Assembly: GCA_934047225.1 (NCBI GenBank)
Contig: CAKOHE010000093.1
Span: 32,877 to 96,876 of the forward strand
Direction: 5' to 3'
Length of the DNA stretch: 64,000 bases
DNA from: Ypsolopha sequella
Taxonomy: Eukaryota; Arthropoda; Insecta; Lepidoptera; Ypsolophidae
The translations under genes were made by a program, and so were the position numbers. The notes under the pieces are model-generated. The model was not told the origin of the DNA. It searched no databases and was given only the letters and a program-made list of their open reading frames with translations. This document shows, piece after piece, positions 42,825-52,909 of the stretch. The first letter of the stretch is position 1. Every line of letters begins with the position of its first letter.

Positions 42825-43010
42825 TATGTCCAGCCGCGAAGCAGATATTCAAGGAAATACCTTCGCGACTGGTCGACGTTTCAGGGGACCGGAGGGCTGG
42901 GGCATACCTCGGACAGCGACTAAGCTTAGCTATCCAACGAGGAAATGCTTCCAGCCTTTTGGGGACCCTACCGATCGACGGCGGTGATTTGGAAAAAATA
43001 TTTTATATTG
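42825..43010 (+). pseudogene. RLE-like retrotransposon 3' end, frameshifted
   Basis: GGACCGGAGGGCTGGGGCAT, ACCTCGGACAGCGACTAAGC, TATCCAACGAGGAAATGC, GGGGACCCTACCGATC correspond base for base, with small indels, to the coding end at 46,450-46,560 (GDRRAGAYLGQRISLAIQRG), followed by the same type of AT-rich 3' untranslated region. Bases 43,236-43,300 (AAGGTTTGCTGGAAGAAATC) carry a retroelement 3'-tail motif also seen at 46,850 and 61,555. Confidence 0.7.
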
Positions 43011-43397
43011 TTTAATTTATAGGTAAGTTTTTCTTAATTTATTTTTTATTTAGGTATAATTTTATCTTTTATATTTCTATTAATTTATAGGTAGTCTTAA
43101 TGTTACTTAAGTTTTATATTGTTAAAAAAAATAATGGTTAATTTATATACCAAAATAATGAAAACTATGTCCTAAGATATTATGATATTAATATGGGAAA
43201 ATATTACTACATTTTTATTATTATAGTATCCTCTCCCACTAAGGTTTGCTGGAAGAAATCTCTTTTCAGAGATAAACTCGCCTCTATATGCGATAATATA
43301 TGACAAGGGACGCCAGCAAACTTGTTTCTCGTGTCCATCGACTCGAGAAAACTCACAAATGTACCCGCGTTTTCGGTATAGTTGCTAGTTCATGTCA

Positions 43398-43563
43398 GAC
43401 AGGCCAGTACTGCCAAGGAGGTCTGGCAAGCTCTAGAAGTGAACTGCCAAGACAAAGGCATAGTTAATAGATGCAGACTACTGGGTAACATTGTGAGTTT
43501 GAGGTTAGAACAATTTAACAGTATTACTGAGTACGTGACCACGATACTTACAAACATCTAAGT
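43398..43563 (+). pseudogene. Copia-type Gag fragment
   Basis: The + strand reads QASTAKEVWQALEVNCQDKG, then IVNRCRLLGNIVSLRLEQFN and SITEYVTTIL before a stop. The pattern TAKEVWxxLE...LLxxIxxLRLE...SxxEYV is the conserved core of Copia-type Gag (UBN2 family). About 55 codons remain. MITE-1 starts 4 bp after the stop. No protease, integrase or LTR was found nearby. Confidence 0.78.
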
Positions 43564-43567
43564 GGAC

Positions 43568-43735
43568 CAGGGGCTCTACCGCGTAATTCTCATTTGTATC
43601 AACTTCAAGCAAATGCATGCGAAATTCAACGCGTGCAAAAGAGATGGCATGTTAGGCGGGCGTCGTCGCACGCACGTCAAATTTCAATCTCAAGTTGATG
43701 TTGATGAAAATGAGAATTACGCGGTAGACCCGCAG
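43568..43735 (+). repeat. Hairpin family MITE-1, copy 3
   Basis: 168 bp, ends CAGGGGCTCTACCGCGTAAT and TTACGCGGTAGACCCGCAG. Nearly identical to the complement of 5,479-5,645. An open frame through it is incidental. Confidence 0.88.
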
Positions 43736-44080
43736 TCCGCATTGTGTAAGCTTATCAGCATCCAACAGGAATGTAATCGAGCCAGGCGATCACATTTGGA
43801 AAGCCTCTCCGTCCCGCACCCCGCGCCTCTCCCTATACCCAAGTCCTTTTACGGGTTCGGTGTATTATATTCATCCTAAAGAAATTTATCCTATGTTAAT
43901 TCATCCTATGTAAATTCATCCCAAACAGTATTTATTTTCGGTACAAATTCATCCCATTTCAACAAATATATTCATAAGGTGTAAATTCCTCCTATTTTTG
44001 GGTGTAAATTCGTTTAAGTTCGATAATGGATTTCTTACCTAAGCTTCTATTTATTTTAAGTAAAAGTTATAAGGAATAAT
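43736..44080. other. Unassigned region
   Basis: TTCATCC repeats irregularly between 43,870 and 43,990 (ATTCATCCTATGTAAATTCA, TCCCA). No gene. Confidence 0.4.
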
Positions 44081-44346
44081 ACAAGGTGAAGTTTAATCAA
44101 CCGCCTGAATTCATACTGGAGACTTGGTTAGTGATCAGCAAGAAGGTTCGTTGACATTTCTTTTTTTCGAAATCACAAAAAATAATCTTTGTTCCCCTAC
44201 TAACTGGACTAGCTCAAATACAATTCCTAGCATAGGAGAAAAAAATGTTTTTTTTTTTATTTCTCCTGAAGGGTCATTAAGCTTTGTACTCGAACACTAA
44301 CCAAGTCTCCAGTACGAATTCAGGTGATTGATTAACTTTCACCTTA
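44081..44346. repeat. Hairpin family MITE-2, copy 2
   Basis: Arms of about 65 bp: ACAAGGTGAAGTTTAATCAA, CCGCCTGAATTCATACTGGA, GACTTGGTTAGTGATCAG and complement. Flanked by AT. Confidence 0.88.
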
Positions 44347-44774
44347 TAGTTTTAAGTTTGAAGTTTTTAATTTAAACCTAATATTTTATTTTGATTACTT
44401 ACTTATATTGTCTTTTATTTATAAATAGATGTACTTATGGTAAATACATTTTATTCAATACTGAGTTTTCTTTAAGTATATCTATTTAAAACTAAAATAG
44501 AAGTTTTTAAATTGTTTTTTTTTTTTATATTTAGTGTAAGTATTTTTAAGATTTTTAACATATATTTTACATGCCTAAATATTTTGTTAATTTTTAATAA
44601 ACGGGTGTCTTTGGTGGATATCAGAATCCCACACGATGAGAACCTCGTGAAAGTCTAAGCCGAGAAGAGGAGGAAGTATCTCGACCTAGCTCACGAGGTT
44701 ACCGACATGTGGGGCGTGGCATCCACCGAGACAATCCCAGTTGTTTTATCCGCGAACGGGTTAATACCAACTAA
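44347..44774. other. Unassigned region
   Basis: AT-rich; bases 44,610-44,760 are more balanced but carry stops in all frames. No gene. Confidence 0.35.
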
Positions 44775-45382
44775 AGTCGAGTCCAGAATTAGGCGAACTA
44801 ACTTGACAGTTCATTGTACACTAATGTTGCCACAGTTTGGTTAGTGCTGTAAATATCGATGTTTAAAAAGTCTAGTTAATCATTATTATTGTGTTTGGAA
44901 TCAAACTAATAATTTTACTAAGCAAAATAATAATAATGAAAATTAATTAAATTAATTAAAATCGAACACATAACGGATTTGGAATTATCATCGACGATAT
45001 AATAGCGTTTGTCTCTATCGCACTTTCATATTTGCCAGAAAGAAAGGGATGAATGCTATATGTATGGTACATGAAATGTATTTTTGTATTTTATTCCTAA
45101 TTTGATGAGTAAGTATCGTAAATATCCGCTTTAAACAGTACATCCTTCAGATCATATTATATCATATAAATTGCTGTAGTTCGTCCCTATTTGGCAAGTA
45201 TGTATGACTGTGAAAGTTTCGACGACAATTACTTGATAAAATATAAATAGAATCAGATTTATAGAAGGCACAAGGTTATATCGACATATTTTTGTCGACA
45301 TAACCCTATCACTATTTATTTTTTCCTATGTCTGGCAACATTTTCGGCTGTCAAGTTAGTTCGCCTAATTCTGGACTCGACT
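44775..45382. repeat. 608-bp element with perfect 35-bp terminal inverted repeats
   Basis: AGTCGAGTCCAGAATTAGGC, GAACTAACTTGACAG at the left end is matched exactly in complement at the right end. The interior is non-coding and carries a small dyad (GTTATATCGACATA...TGTCGACATAAC). A MITE-type element; the superfamily is unresolved because no unambiguous target duplication is visible. Confidence 0.88.
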
Positions 45383-45439
45383 ATAGTGGAATGATCTTCC
45401 TTTACATATAAGTAGTAATAGACGTTTATTTCCATACGA

Positions 45440-45533
45440 AAATATTTAGCACATACAAACATTTAGCACATACAAATATTTAGCACATACAAATATTTAG
45501 CACATACAAATATTTAGAACATACAAATATTTC
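45440..45533 (+). repeat. 17-bp minisatellite, five copies
   Basis: Units of AGCACATACAAATATTT (first unit AAACATTT, last AGAACATAC). Confidence 0.9.
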
Positions 45534-45804
45534 TGCCAAACTGTAATGCAGTTTGTAGGCGGAAAAAACTCTCTGTTTAAATAAAAATAAACAATGAAAA
45601 AATTAAATTTAACAGTTTCAATTTAACCTAAAAAGCTTACTTAAAAAGAAAAGATAACAAGAGCCCCTTCCCTGCCTATCTTCAAGAGACTAGTTAAAGG
45701 ACACTATCTTTCACTCTGATTACCGAAATATTCATTATCATTATTTTTTTATTTTTTCCAATTTATTTATATTTTTGACAATTTATTTCATGACATATAC
45801 ATAT

Positions 45805-46068
45805 ACAAGGTGACTTTTTGATCATCGTCCAAATTCATACTGGAGGCTTGATTAGTGATCAGTATCTTGGATCAGTAACAATTTTTGTGAAATTCGTAAT
45901 ATGAAATTTCGGCTTCACATAGAAATTCAGTTCCAGTCTCAGGTGAATCACTATGGGGAGTCGAAATTTCATTTTACGAATTTCACCAAAATTGTTATTG
46001 ATCCATGATACTGATCACTTACCAAGCCACCAGAATGAATTTGGACGATGATCAAAAATTCACCTTGT
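45805..46068. repeat. Hairpin family MITE-2, copy 3
   Basis: ACAAGGTGACTTTTTGATCA ... CATACTGGAGGCTTGATTAG ... and complement. Arms extend about 120 bp and include GAAATTTCG and CAATTTTTGTGAAATTCGTA. Flanked by ATAT on both sides. Confidence 0.9.
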
Positions 46069-46142
46069 ATATATTATTTTTATTGTTTGTTATATATTTT
46101 ATTAGTATGTATTTATCATTATATATTAATACGTTTATTAAT

Positions 46143-46582
46143 GTTAATGAACCAACAGGAGTCGTTCGGGACGATGGAAAGAGGCCCGACGGCATGACTT
46201 TGACAGCATGGAAACATGGGCGGCCGCTAGTGTGGGACGCAACATGCGTGGACACGCTGGCGGCTTCCTATGTCCAACAAAGCTGCAGGGCCGCTGGTGC
46301 AGCGGCGGGCACTGCTGAAAGCAACAAACGGCGCAAGTATTCTCCACTGGACAGGTGCTATATGTTTGCGCCGTTTGGGGTGGAGACGCTGGGTCCGTGG
46401 GGTCCGGAGGCGCGGCGACTGTTTAAAGAACTTTCGTCGCGCCTGGTCGATGTCTCGGGTGACCGGAGGGCTGGCGCTTACCTTGGCCAGAGGATCAGTC
46501 TGGCCATCCAAAGAGGAAACGTTGCCAGCATTCTGGGCACCCTACCGGGGGACAGCGACCTGGACCGGGTTTTTTATCTTTA
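46143..46582 (+). pseudogene. RLE-like retrotransposon C-terminal domain, best copy
   Basis: An open frame of about 146 codons: NEPTGVVRDDGKRPDGMTL, LVWDATCVDTLAASYV, NKRRKYSPLDRCYMFAPFGV, ETLGPWGPEARRLFKEL, GDRRAGAYLGQRISLAIQRG, ILGTLPGDSDL. The spacing of PD in KRPDG, about 15 residues, then D in VWDATC resembles the PD-(D/E)xK core of restriction-like endonucleases that sit at the C-terminus of R2-type non-LTR elements. The nuclease assignment is inference from that pattern. The frame continues upstream into MITE-2 sequence by chance; the element itself begins at about 46,143 (5' truncation). A 3' UTR follows. Confidence 0.75.
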
Positions 46583-46844
46583 ATTTTTGTAATTTTAGAT
46601 AATATTAATTTAGATTAGTTTAATTTCATTTATAGATTTATTTTATTTATAGGATAGTTTTAACTAGTTTTTTTTTTTTGTATAATTAATTTTAGGAATA
46701 TTTAGTTTTAAATTAAGTAACTTTTTTTGTTATTTAAGTTTTAATTAATATACATAAATAATTTCAAATACGTTTATCTATTAATATTGAAATATATCTA
46801 TTATTAAAAATAGTACACCACCATTTCAGCAATCATTCTAAACA

Positions 46845-46980
46845 GTTTCATCCACCCTAAGGTTGTCTGGAAGAGATCGCTTTAAGCGATAAGGCCGCCT
46901 GTTTGTGCTACATAATACGTTAGTTAAAATTAAGTATTTATATTTCTGTTCCTTTTTATATGGTGTACAAATAAAGTTGT

Positions 46981-47030
<50 letters not shown>
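46845..47030 (+). repeat. Retroelement tail-like block ending in a (TTG)16 microsatellite
   Basis: CCTAAGGTTGTCTGGAAGAG, ATCGCTTTAAGCGATAAGGC, CGCC and AATAAAGTTG precede 16 TTG units (46,982-47,030). The same motif order without the microsatellite is at 61,553-61,672, and part at 43,236. Poly-Leu or poly-Asn frames here are repeat artefacts. Confidence 0.6.
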
Positions 47031-47600
47031 CTCGAAACCAACCTGAGACTGTTGGGACTCCGCGGCAGTTCGCTTCCAGCGCGGATGCAGAAGGCGGTTC
47101 TACTCGATACTGCTCGCATCGTTCGCCGGTTTCTTTCCCTGGGGCTCTGAACCTCGGTCGACTGTGCTTCTGCCGAGGGATGTACCGTCTCTCTCTCTTT
47201 AAATTCTTTTGGCCAAGAGGGAGAGACGAGATCAAAAATTCTCGAAATAATAATAAACACTTTAGTGCACACAAAAAACAAATAACTACGGATAAGAATT
47301 AAGAGAAATACAGGGCAAAGGTGGACTTATTTCCGAAAGAAATTTCTTCCAGTCAACCATAAATGACAGATGAAGAAAAAGTATACATGGCTTATTGAAA
47401 TTTAAGTTGAGTGCATAAAGAGCGATATAAATATGTTATGTAACTATATAATTATAATAGTCAACATACACTATTAATATAAAAGTATACCTAACTACCT
47501 AACGGTCTAAAAACAAAACAAAGAGTACTAATAGTAGTTTATGCTACAAGGGCGCAAAGGAATAAATTACGAGGACGATTTAAAACACGAGCGTAGCGAG
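47031..47600. other. Unassigned region
   Basis: 47,031-47,240 is GC-balanced but gives only short, conflicting frames. Nothing supported. Confidence 0.35.
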
Positions 47601-47863
47601 TGTTTTAAACGTAACCGAGTAATTTATTGCTTTTACGCCCGTGTATCATACTACGTTTTTCAATGCATTGTGTGAGGAAATAAAACAAATATAATTTTGT
47701 GAACTTTAAATTGTAATTGGCTCAAAAGGACTGTATCCAGAGCCGTTAAACAGTGGAAAAAAAAAGCATGACATTTATGGTACACAGGAAAGGCTGCAGG
47801 TTAGCCAACCATTGCAAAAAAAAATAATAATAATAATAAAGCCCTAGGGCAAAATAATCGACT
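47601..47863 (+). repeat. Dispersed repeat D, copy 2
   Basis: Matches 37,249-37,475 and then, after a short AAT run, jumps to AAAGCCCTAGGGCAAAAT, equivalent to the last bases of the Helitron-like unit at 37,950-37,970. It thus looks like the 37-kb arrangement with the inside deleted. Confidence 0.8.
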
Positions 47864-47905
47864 TTCTGTTCGGTTTTGATGCATAAAAAGTGGGCCTTTA
47901 CGAGC

Positions 47906-47954
47906 ACATGCATTAAAAATAATATATATATTATATATTATTTTTAATGCATGT
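47906..47954. repeat. 49-bp near-perfect palindrome
   Basis: ACATGCATTAAAAATAATAT followed after an AT centre by its complement. No family partner found in the window. Confidence 0.85.
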
Positions 47955-48333
47955 GTATACGCTACATGAATACATACTAGTAGCAGAGAATATAAAGTAT
48001 TAGTAGCTAGAGCCGCTGAGAGGACAAAAAGTGCTTCTTCAAGTTGAATTTTAAGGAAGCAATTACAATAATAAAGTAAAAAAGTTGTTTTTTTTATTTA
48101 CATTGTGCAATATAAATCTGCACATCGAATATCATCATTTAAACGCTTCCGGCTTATGTAAAATGAAACGTTTGACTATTTACTCGGATGGAATATAGAA
48201 TCATGTTAAATAAAGCTTATCACTCGAATATCCGTAACAAAATTAATTTCATATGTAAGTACATACTCGTGTGCGATGCCTACATACAAACTTATAGACT
48301 AATAGCGTACAATCGGTAACCCTATGTATCGAG
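47955..48333. other. Unassigned region
   Basis: Nothing supported. Confidence 0.35.
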
Positions 48334-48497
48334 TAACAAGATGGGACCAATTTATAGTTGTGTAGAAAAAAAAACAGTATCAAAATAAATATTGTTTTCC
48401 TGACTGTACAAAATGCTCCAGGTTGCGCACAGCCAACCCTATTATTTTGATGTATTTTTTTTTCTACACATCTACGAATTGGTCACATCTTGCTAAA
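48334..48497. repeat. Hairpin element (MITE-5)
   Basis: Arms of about 50 bp: AACAAGATGGGACCAATTTA, TAGTTGTGTAGAAAAAAAAA, CAGTATCAAAATAA and a diverged complement. Single copy in this window. Confidence 0.8.
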
Positions 48498-49431
48498 AAC
48501 GATGCTGAATCGATTTTTTCAAATAAATCGATCTTCGATAAAATCAGGCTGCCTCACGTTAATACTAAACCTTATTTTTTAAGTACCTTTTGATATGCGT
48601 TAATTTTAATAATTAAATTAATATGAATATAAAAGATACAATTATACCTAACTAAATTAAGAAAAAACTAAGAAAAACTTACCTATAAATTAAACCATTG
48701 TACATTTTTGCGCAACCTTTTTTTCTTTCTTAAGGGGATCCGATTCCTATACAAAAGTTCCGGCCTTTTCCTGAGTTAACCATATGGTTATATGTACTGA
48801 AAATTATGTCAATAATCTTATTAACGCGACAATAAGTCGCGAATTAATAAAATATATTTTTTAAAATTAACTTTCAAGCACATTTTAGTAATGATATTTC
48901 GTCAAATTCTGACATTGTAGTGGTGCGCACTACGCAGTAACATACAAGCATGTGTGAGTACCTTTTTTACGTATGTGTTATTATGCAACGCTGCCAGATG
49001 TACGGAGCGGGGACGACTGCGGCGTTGCCGCTCCGAATTCTTATTATAATTTCTTCGAAACTGCTAATGCATGCTTTTTTGATTCTAACTAGTGTTGCCA
49101 TTGTGCCAAATGTACCGTAATTTCGGTATGTAATACTAAAATTTTATCTCTTGAAGTCTAAACATTTTCAAGTTATATCTATCATGAATCATGCATGACA
49201 GTAAATACGAAATAAAGAAACAGGTCCTGATTTCAAAACATTTGTATCTCTGAAAACATCAAATACACACATACATATTATATGCTTTGCTTCGCTGATG
49301 TGATGTAGTTAAAATACGGAAAAAGGAAAATTGGGTACTATGTAATTTAAACATGGATGACAAAGAAATTGAAGAAATGAGATTTTAAATTTTTTTTTTT
49401 TTTATTTTCCTTCACTGGCGAGAAACAACCA
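48498..49431. other. Unassigned region
   Basis: Bases 48,895-48,960 are the inverted partner of 15,238-15,300 (GTAGTGGTGCGCACTACGCA). No gene. Confidence 0.35.
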
Positions 49432-50038
49432 GGATATCGAAACTGCAGCCAAGGAGAGAAAAAATTTCCCCATTATTCTAGCAGATGGCGCTTTCAAAAT
49501 GAACAAAAAGCACAGCTATCGTTACCAGGTTTGTGAAATTATTGTTATTTATCACATTTAGTACTTTTAATATGGGGACAGTGGCGGTAATAGCTCAGGC
49601 AGTAAAACGCTGGAGTCTCAATCTCCGTACAATCGTAACAGACGTAACAATCGTCGGTGAAAAGAGGGTGTATATGTGTGGACTATGACTTTCACCGCAC
49701 AGTCCACACTAGGAAAATACCTCTGACACCCCCGCGGGGATTCAAGTTGTGACGATAAACATATTTTTATAGATAAGTTGACCATGACACATTATTATTT
49801 CTTACTTCCTTACGTTATGAACTTATGATTCTCTACTTTCTTCAGTACTTTCACAATTTTATTTTATTGCAGGTCCAGGGACAGCTCGCTGCAACCCATC
49901 ACTGTGGTGGAAGTTGACAGGGACTTTATACAAGGAATGATACCAAAATTGGTATCGTTTTACAAGGAATGCGTATTACCAGAAATAATACTAATGAGAG
50001 TAACGAAAAATGCAAGTGTTACGATCTTGTAAATAAAT
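49432..50038 (+). pseudogene. YqaJ-type recombinase-domain gene, two exon-like pieces
   Basis: The first piece (49,432-49,528) reads NQDIETAAKERKNF, PIILADGAFKMNKKHSYRYQ. The second begins after a CAG at 49,872 with VQGQLA. Joining them in phase 0 gives the YxYQVQGQL motif of YqaJ-like exonucleases. After QGQL the frame changes and the sequence jumps to PITVVEVDRDFIQGMIPKLV, SFYKECVLPEII, the family's usual C-terminal end, skipping what would be about 40 codons, and terminates at 50,038. The intron (49,529-49,872) holds a tRNA-like insertion. Such genes in insects are mostly transposon-borne. The upstream catalytic part is absent here. Confidence 0.65.
49583..49627 (+). repeat. tRNA-like 5' half (SINE head)
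   Basis: GGCGGTAATAGCTCAGGCAG contains an A box. TGGAG-TCTCAAT-CTCCG forms a complete anticodon stem-loop. No matching B box follows, so only the 5' half is recognisable. It lies in the YqaJ-gene intron. Confidence 0.5.
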
Positions 50039-50112
50039 AAATCTTATAATTGGTCTTTTTTATTTCATTATAAAAACTTCTCATTATATTTTCATAATAA
50101 AATTTCATACAT

Positions 50113-50385
50113 AGCAAAATAATACAAATTAAAACACAAAAAGAATTTATGATAGGGGATCGAACGTAGATACCTAAAATTGCGAAGCAAGTATACGCTA
50201 TAATGTGCCACGCGGTGTCTTGTTGAGGTGAACGAAATTTGCTATATAGCAAAATAATACAAATTTAAAACACAAAAAGAATTTTTATAAGGGGATCGAA
50301 CCTAGATACCATGAATTGCGAAGCAAGTATACGCTACAATGCGCCACGCGATGTCTTGCTAAGGCGAATGAAATTTGCTATTATT
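50113..50385 (-). repeat. Tandem dimer of a tRNA-derived SINE-like unit
   Basis: Two copies, period 134 (50,113 and 50,247). On the - strand each has an A-box-like GTGGCGCATTGTAGCG / GTGGCACATTATAGCG and a B box GGTTCGATCCCC or CGTTCGATCCCC. They differ at roughly one base in ten. Confidence 0.75.
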
Positions 50386-50814
50386 AATTACCTGTAGTGA
50401 CAATTTACATGTGTGGGTAAGATTTCTTGTATACACAGAGATCGGTAGAATTAAAACTTGTAGGCCAATTTATGTAAAAGTTTAATGATTTATCGATTGT
50501 GTAATGAATAGAACTTATCACATATGCTTCTATTGGATCGCGAAGTGAGGTTCTGTTTGTTTATCTTACAAAATAAGATCATTAAAAAATTCAATATCAA
50601 TATTGGCAAAACAGCGCCATCTCACGAGGATGTGGTGCCTAGCTGCTCGAATCGTTCCCCCTTAATAAACTTTTGTTTTTTTGTTCATTAGACTAAAATT
50701 TTATTTTAAATTACAAACTAGTTTAAAGTTACGCTTTAAATTGTGGAATTAAATTTTATTTAAAAAGAAACGCAAATTTTTAAGTAGGCATCAAAATTGT
50801 GTCTGATTCTTAAG
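50386..50814. other. Unassigned region
   Basis: No gene or repeat noted. Confidence 0.35.
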
Positions 50815-51283
50815 GCGATTACCGTCGCCAAATTAGCATCTCGGTATTTGTCGGTACGAATATCGACGGAAATGACATTGAAATAACGTTCATATCAGCG
50901 CGCAATGCATAGTGGCTGTTACGACGCTCGCTGCGTCCTTGATAGGGCGAAATAGGAGAAAATTATACTTTTCACTAGGACGTGATTGTTTGATTGAATA
51001 ATGTTATGTTATGTTTATAGTTATCAAGTTTATCTATTTATCAAAGCATAAATGAATTAAATCGGCCAAGCCACTTAGGAGCAGTAGGAAATTTAAGTCA
51101 AAAAACACCATTCAGTTAAAAAAATATTTCATGGAGAAGTTTTGGTGGTATGAAAAAGAAAAATGTTGTATATGTTGTCTAAGAGTTGATAATTCATATT
51201 ATAGTTTTTCATTATTTTTGGTTTGCCCATAAACGAGGAGTAGGGTTTAGAAAGTACCCATTTGGCGATAGTAAGGCCCTTAA
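50815..51283 (-). repeat. Dispersed repeat family C, copy 3
   Basis: Inverted counterpart of 4,258-4,745 across its whole length, from AAGGCGATTACCGTCGCCAA to GGCGATAGTAAGGCCCTTAA. MITE-4 begins two bases later. Confidence 0.8.
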
Positions 51284-51284
51284 T

Positions 51285-51637
51285 AGCAGCGGTTTCGCAG
51301 CCGGATTGTGAAAAACCCGCCTTTTTCTAATTAATCGAAACAGAACACTTAAATTCAAAATTCACTCAATAGTTATTCAACATAACCTTGTTACTTTATT
51401 ACCTATGTATTGTGTATACTGCATTCGCAAAGTTTCCATTAGTTTCTGTAAATTAGAATTTCCAATGTTTTAAAATTCAAGATTTTTGAATTCTATTTTA
51501 CAGAAACCAATGGAAACTTTGCGATGGCAACATACATAATATATAGGTATAGGTAATAAGGTTTTGTTGAGTTTAAGTTTTCCGTTTCGATTAATTAGAA
51601 AGAGGCGGGTTTTTCACAATCCGGCTGCGATACTGCT
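51285..51637. repeat. Hairpin family MITE-4, intact copy
   Basis: Arms of about 150 bp: AGCAGCGGTTTCGCAGCCGG, ATTGTGAAAAACCCGCCTTT, CTAATTAATCGAAAC, CGCAAAGTTTCCATTAGTTT and complement. Bases 51,640-51,750 repeat part of the left arm again (AAATTCAAAATTCACTGAAT). Confidence 0.9.
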
Positions 51638-51750
51638 CTTAAATTCAAAATTCACTGAATAGTTATTTACCAAAACCTTCTTACCTATGTACTGTGTATG
51701 TTGCTATCGCAAAGTTTCTATTGGTTTCTGTATATTAGAAATTCAAAAAT

Positions 51751-52431
51751 TTTAAATAAAAAAAATTAAAGTATTACGATGTGATAAGCTTAAACTTGAC
51801 CTTAAACGTCCTCAACCCAGTGTCACGTAGTGTCAAGTAAAACTACAGTGATTTTTAAGTTTGAGCTGTATTACAATTAAATAAACAAGTTAAGTTCACA
51901 AGGCGTGAGTTCATCAGTGTCAATAGGTCACCAAAAGCACATCACTTCACTTTTACCGCACTCTCCTGGTCGTTACGGCTCGCAGTAGGGTGGGTACTGC
52001 GACAGCATTCCAGGCGGTCCTTGTTGGACGTCAGTAGCAGCGGTCAGGTCCTTATTGATAATAATGTCGCTGTAGGTGAGGATCAGCTGAGCTGGGAATT
52101 CTTACTCCATAGGTAGTTCCTGGAAGGTCGCAGACAAGAAAATAGTTACCACAGGTCAAGCAAAGCCGGGCGCACCCACTAGCGAGCAAAACGTGATGAG
52201 ATGAGGATGAGAGTGTGGTTTACAACTGATTCTGAACGGCAGTGGCTTTGATTAATAGGATATTAATAATTAGGCACTCAGAAACGGTTACATGATATTT
52301 GCAAGTGGTAAAAATAAAATTGAAATGACCTCTAAGCACCATTACTTGAAAATGAAATTAACACAAAATGAAATGGTGAGACAAGTACTATTTACACAAA
52401 ATAAACCTAATTAATATTTATATGCAAAACA
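51751..52431. other. Unassigned region
   Basis: 51,955-52,200 is GC-balanced but closed in all frames; it may be part of an LTR or UTR. Not assigned. Confidence 0.3.
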
Positions 52432-52683
52432 ATGGAGCTTACCCAGTATGGGATAACACTTTGTTTACTGTTGATGCCACAATTTCTACAACAGCCGTTA
52501 TTCAAAATGGATGGCGATTTAGCCGAGAGATTTAGTACACCGGCACTCGGACAAGGGATCAGAGAGCGTCTGCCAGTGCAAAGTCACGACGTATCAGCTA
52601 TTCCATTGGTCAAGACTCGAATTCGACGCAGGCGCAGTAGACTAAAATTCACTAAAGAGCCCTCCATTGGTTGTGGGATTTAA
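52432..52683 (+). CDS. 83-residue open frame of unknown nature
   Basis: ATG at 52,432 in fair context opens a frame with a hydrophobic N-terminus (MELTQYGITLCLLLMPQFLQ) followed by a basic stretch (KTRIRRRRSRLKF) and a TAA at 52,681. An AATAAAGT polyadenylation-like signal lies at about 52,746. A secreted peptide, or the end of an LTR element read through by chance, are both possible. No domain is recognised and no repeat partner is seen. Confidence 0.2.
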   Translation: MELTQYGITLCLLLMPQFLQQPLFKMDGDLAERFSTPALGQGIRERLPVQSHDVSAIPLVKTRIRRRRSRLKFTKEPSIGCGI

Positions 52684-52909
52684 CTCGGCGCACGCGCAGA
52701 ACTGCGCGGATCGTATACCATGAAGTTGGCTAGTTTTTATCTACTAATAAAGTCTGTTTGTTTGTTGATTAATTTTTATAGGTACAATTTAAGTTTACTT
52801 TACTAGTATTAAAGATTCATGTTTATACGGTAAATAAATATATTCTTATTGTTTCGTAACATAACTAGGTATTAGTAAGTTAAGTTATTAAATTTCACCT
52901 TATTTAATA

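Noticed and set aside
46005..46142. N-terminal extension of the 192-codon frame with a hydrophobic segment
   Set aside because: This part is MITE-2 and its flank, read through by chance; it is not part of the retrotransposon protein.
46930..47281. Open frames with poly-Leu, poly-Cys, poly-Asn or poly-Gln
   Set aside because: Six-frame readings of the (TTG)16 microsatellite in a repeat tail.
52432..52683. Secreted peptide gene as a firm call
   Set aside because: The hydrophobic start is suggestive, but there is no homologue that I recognise, no introns, and the region could be the end of an LTR element. Kept only as a low-confidence frame.
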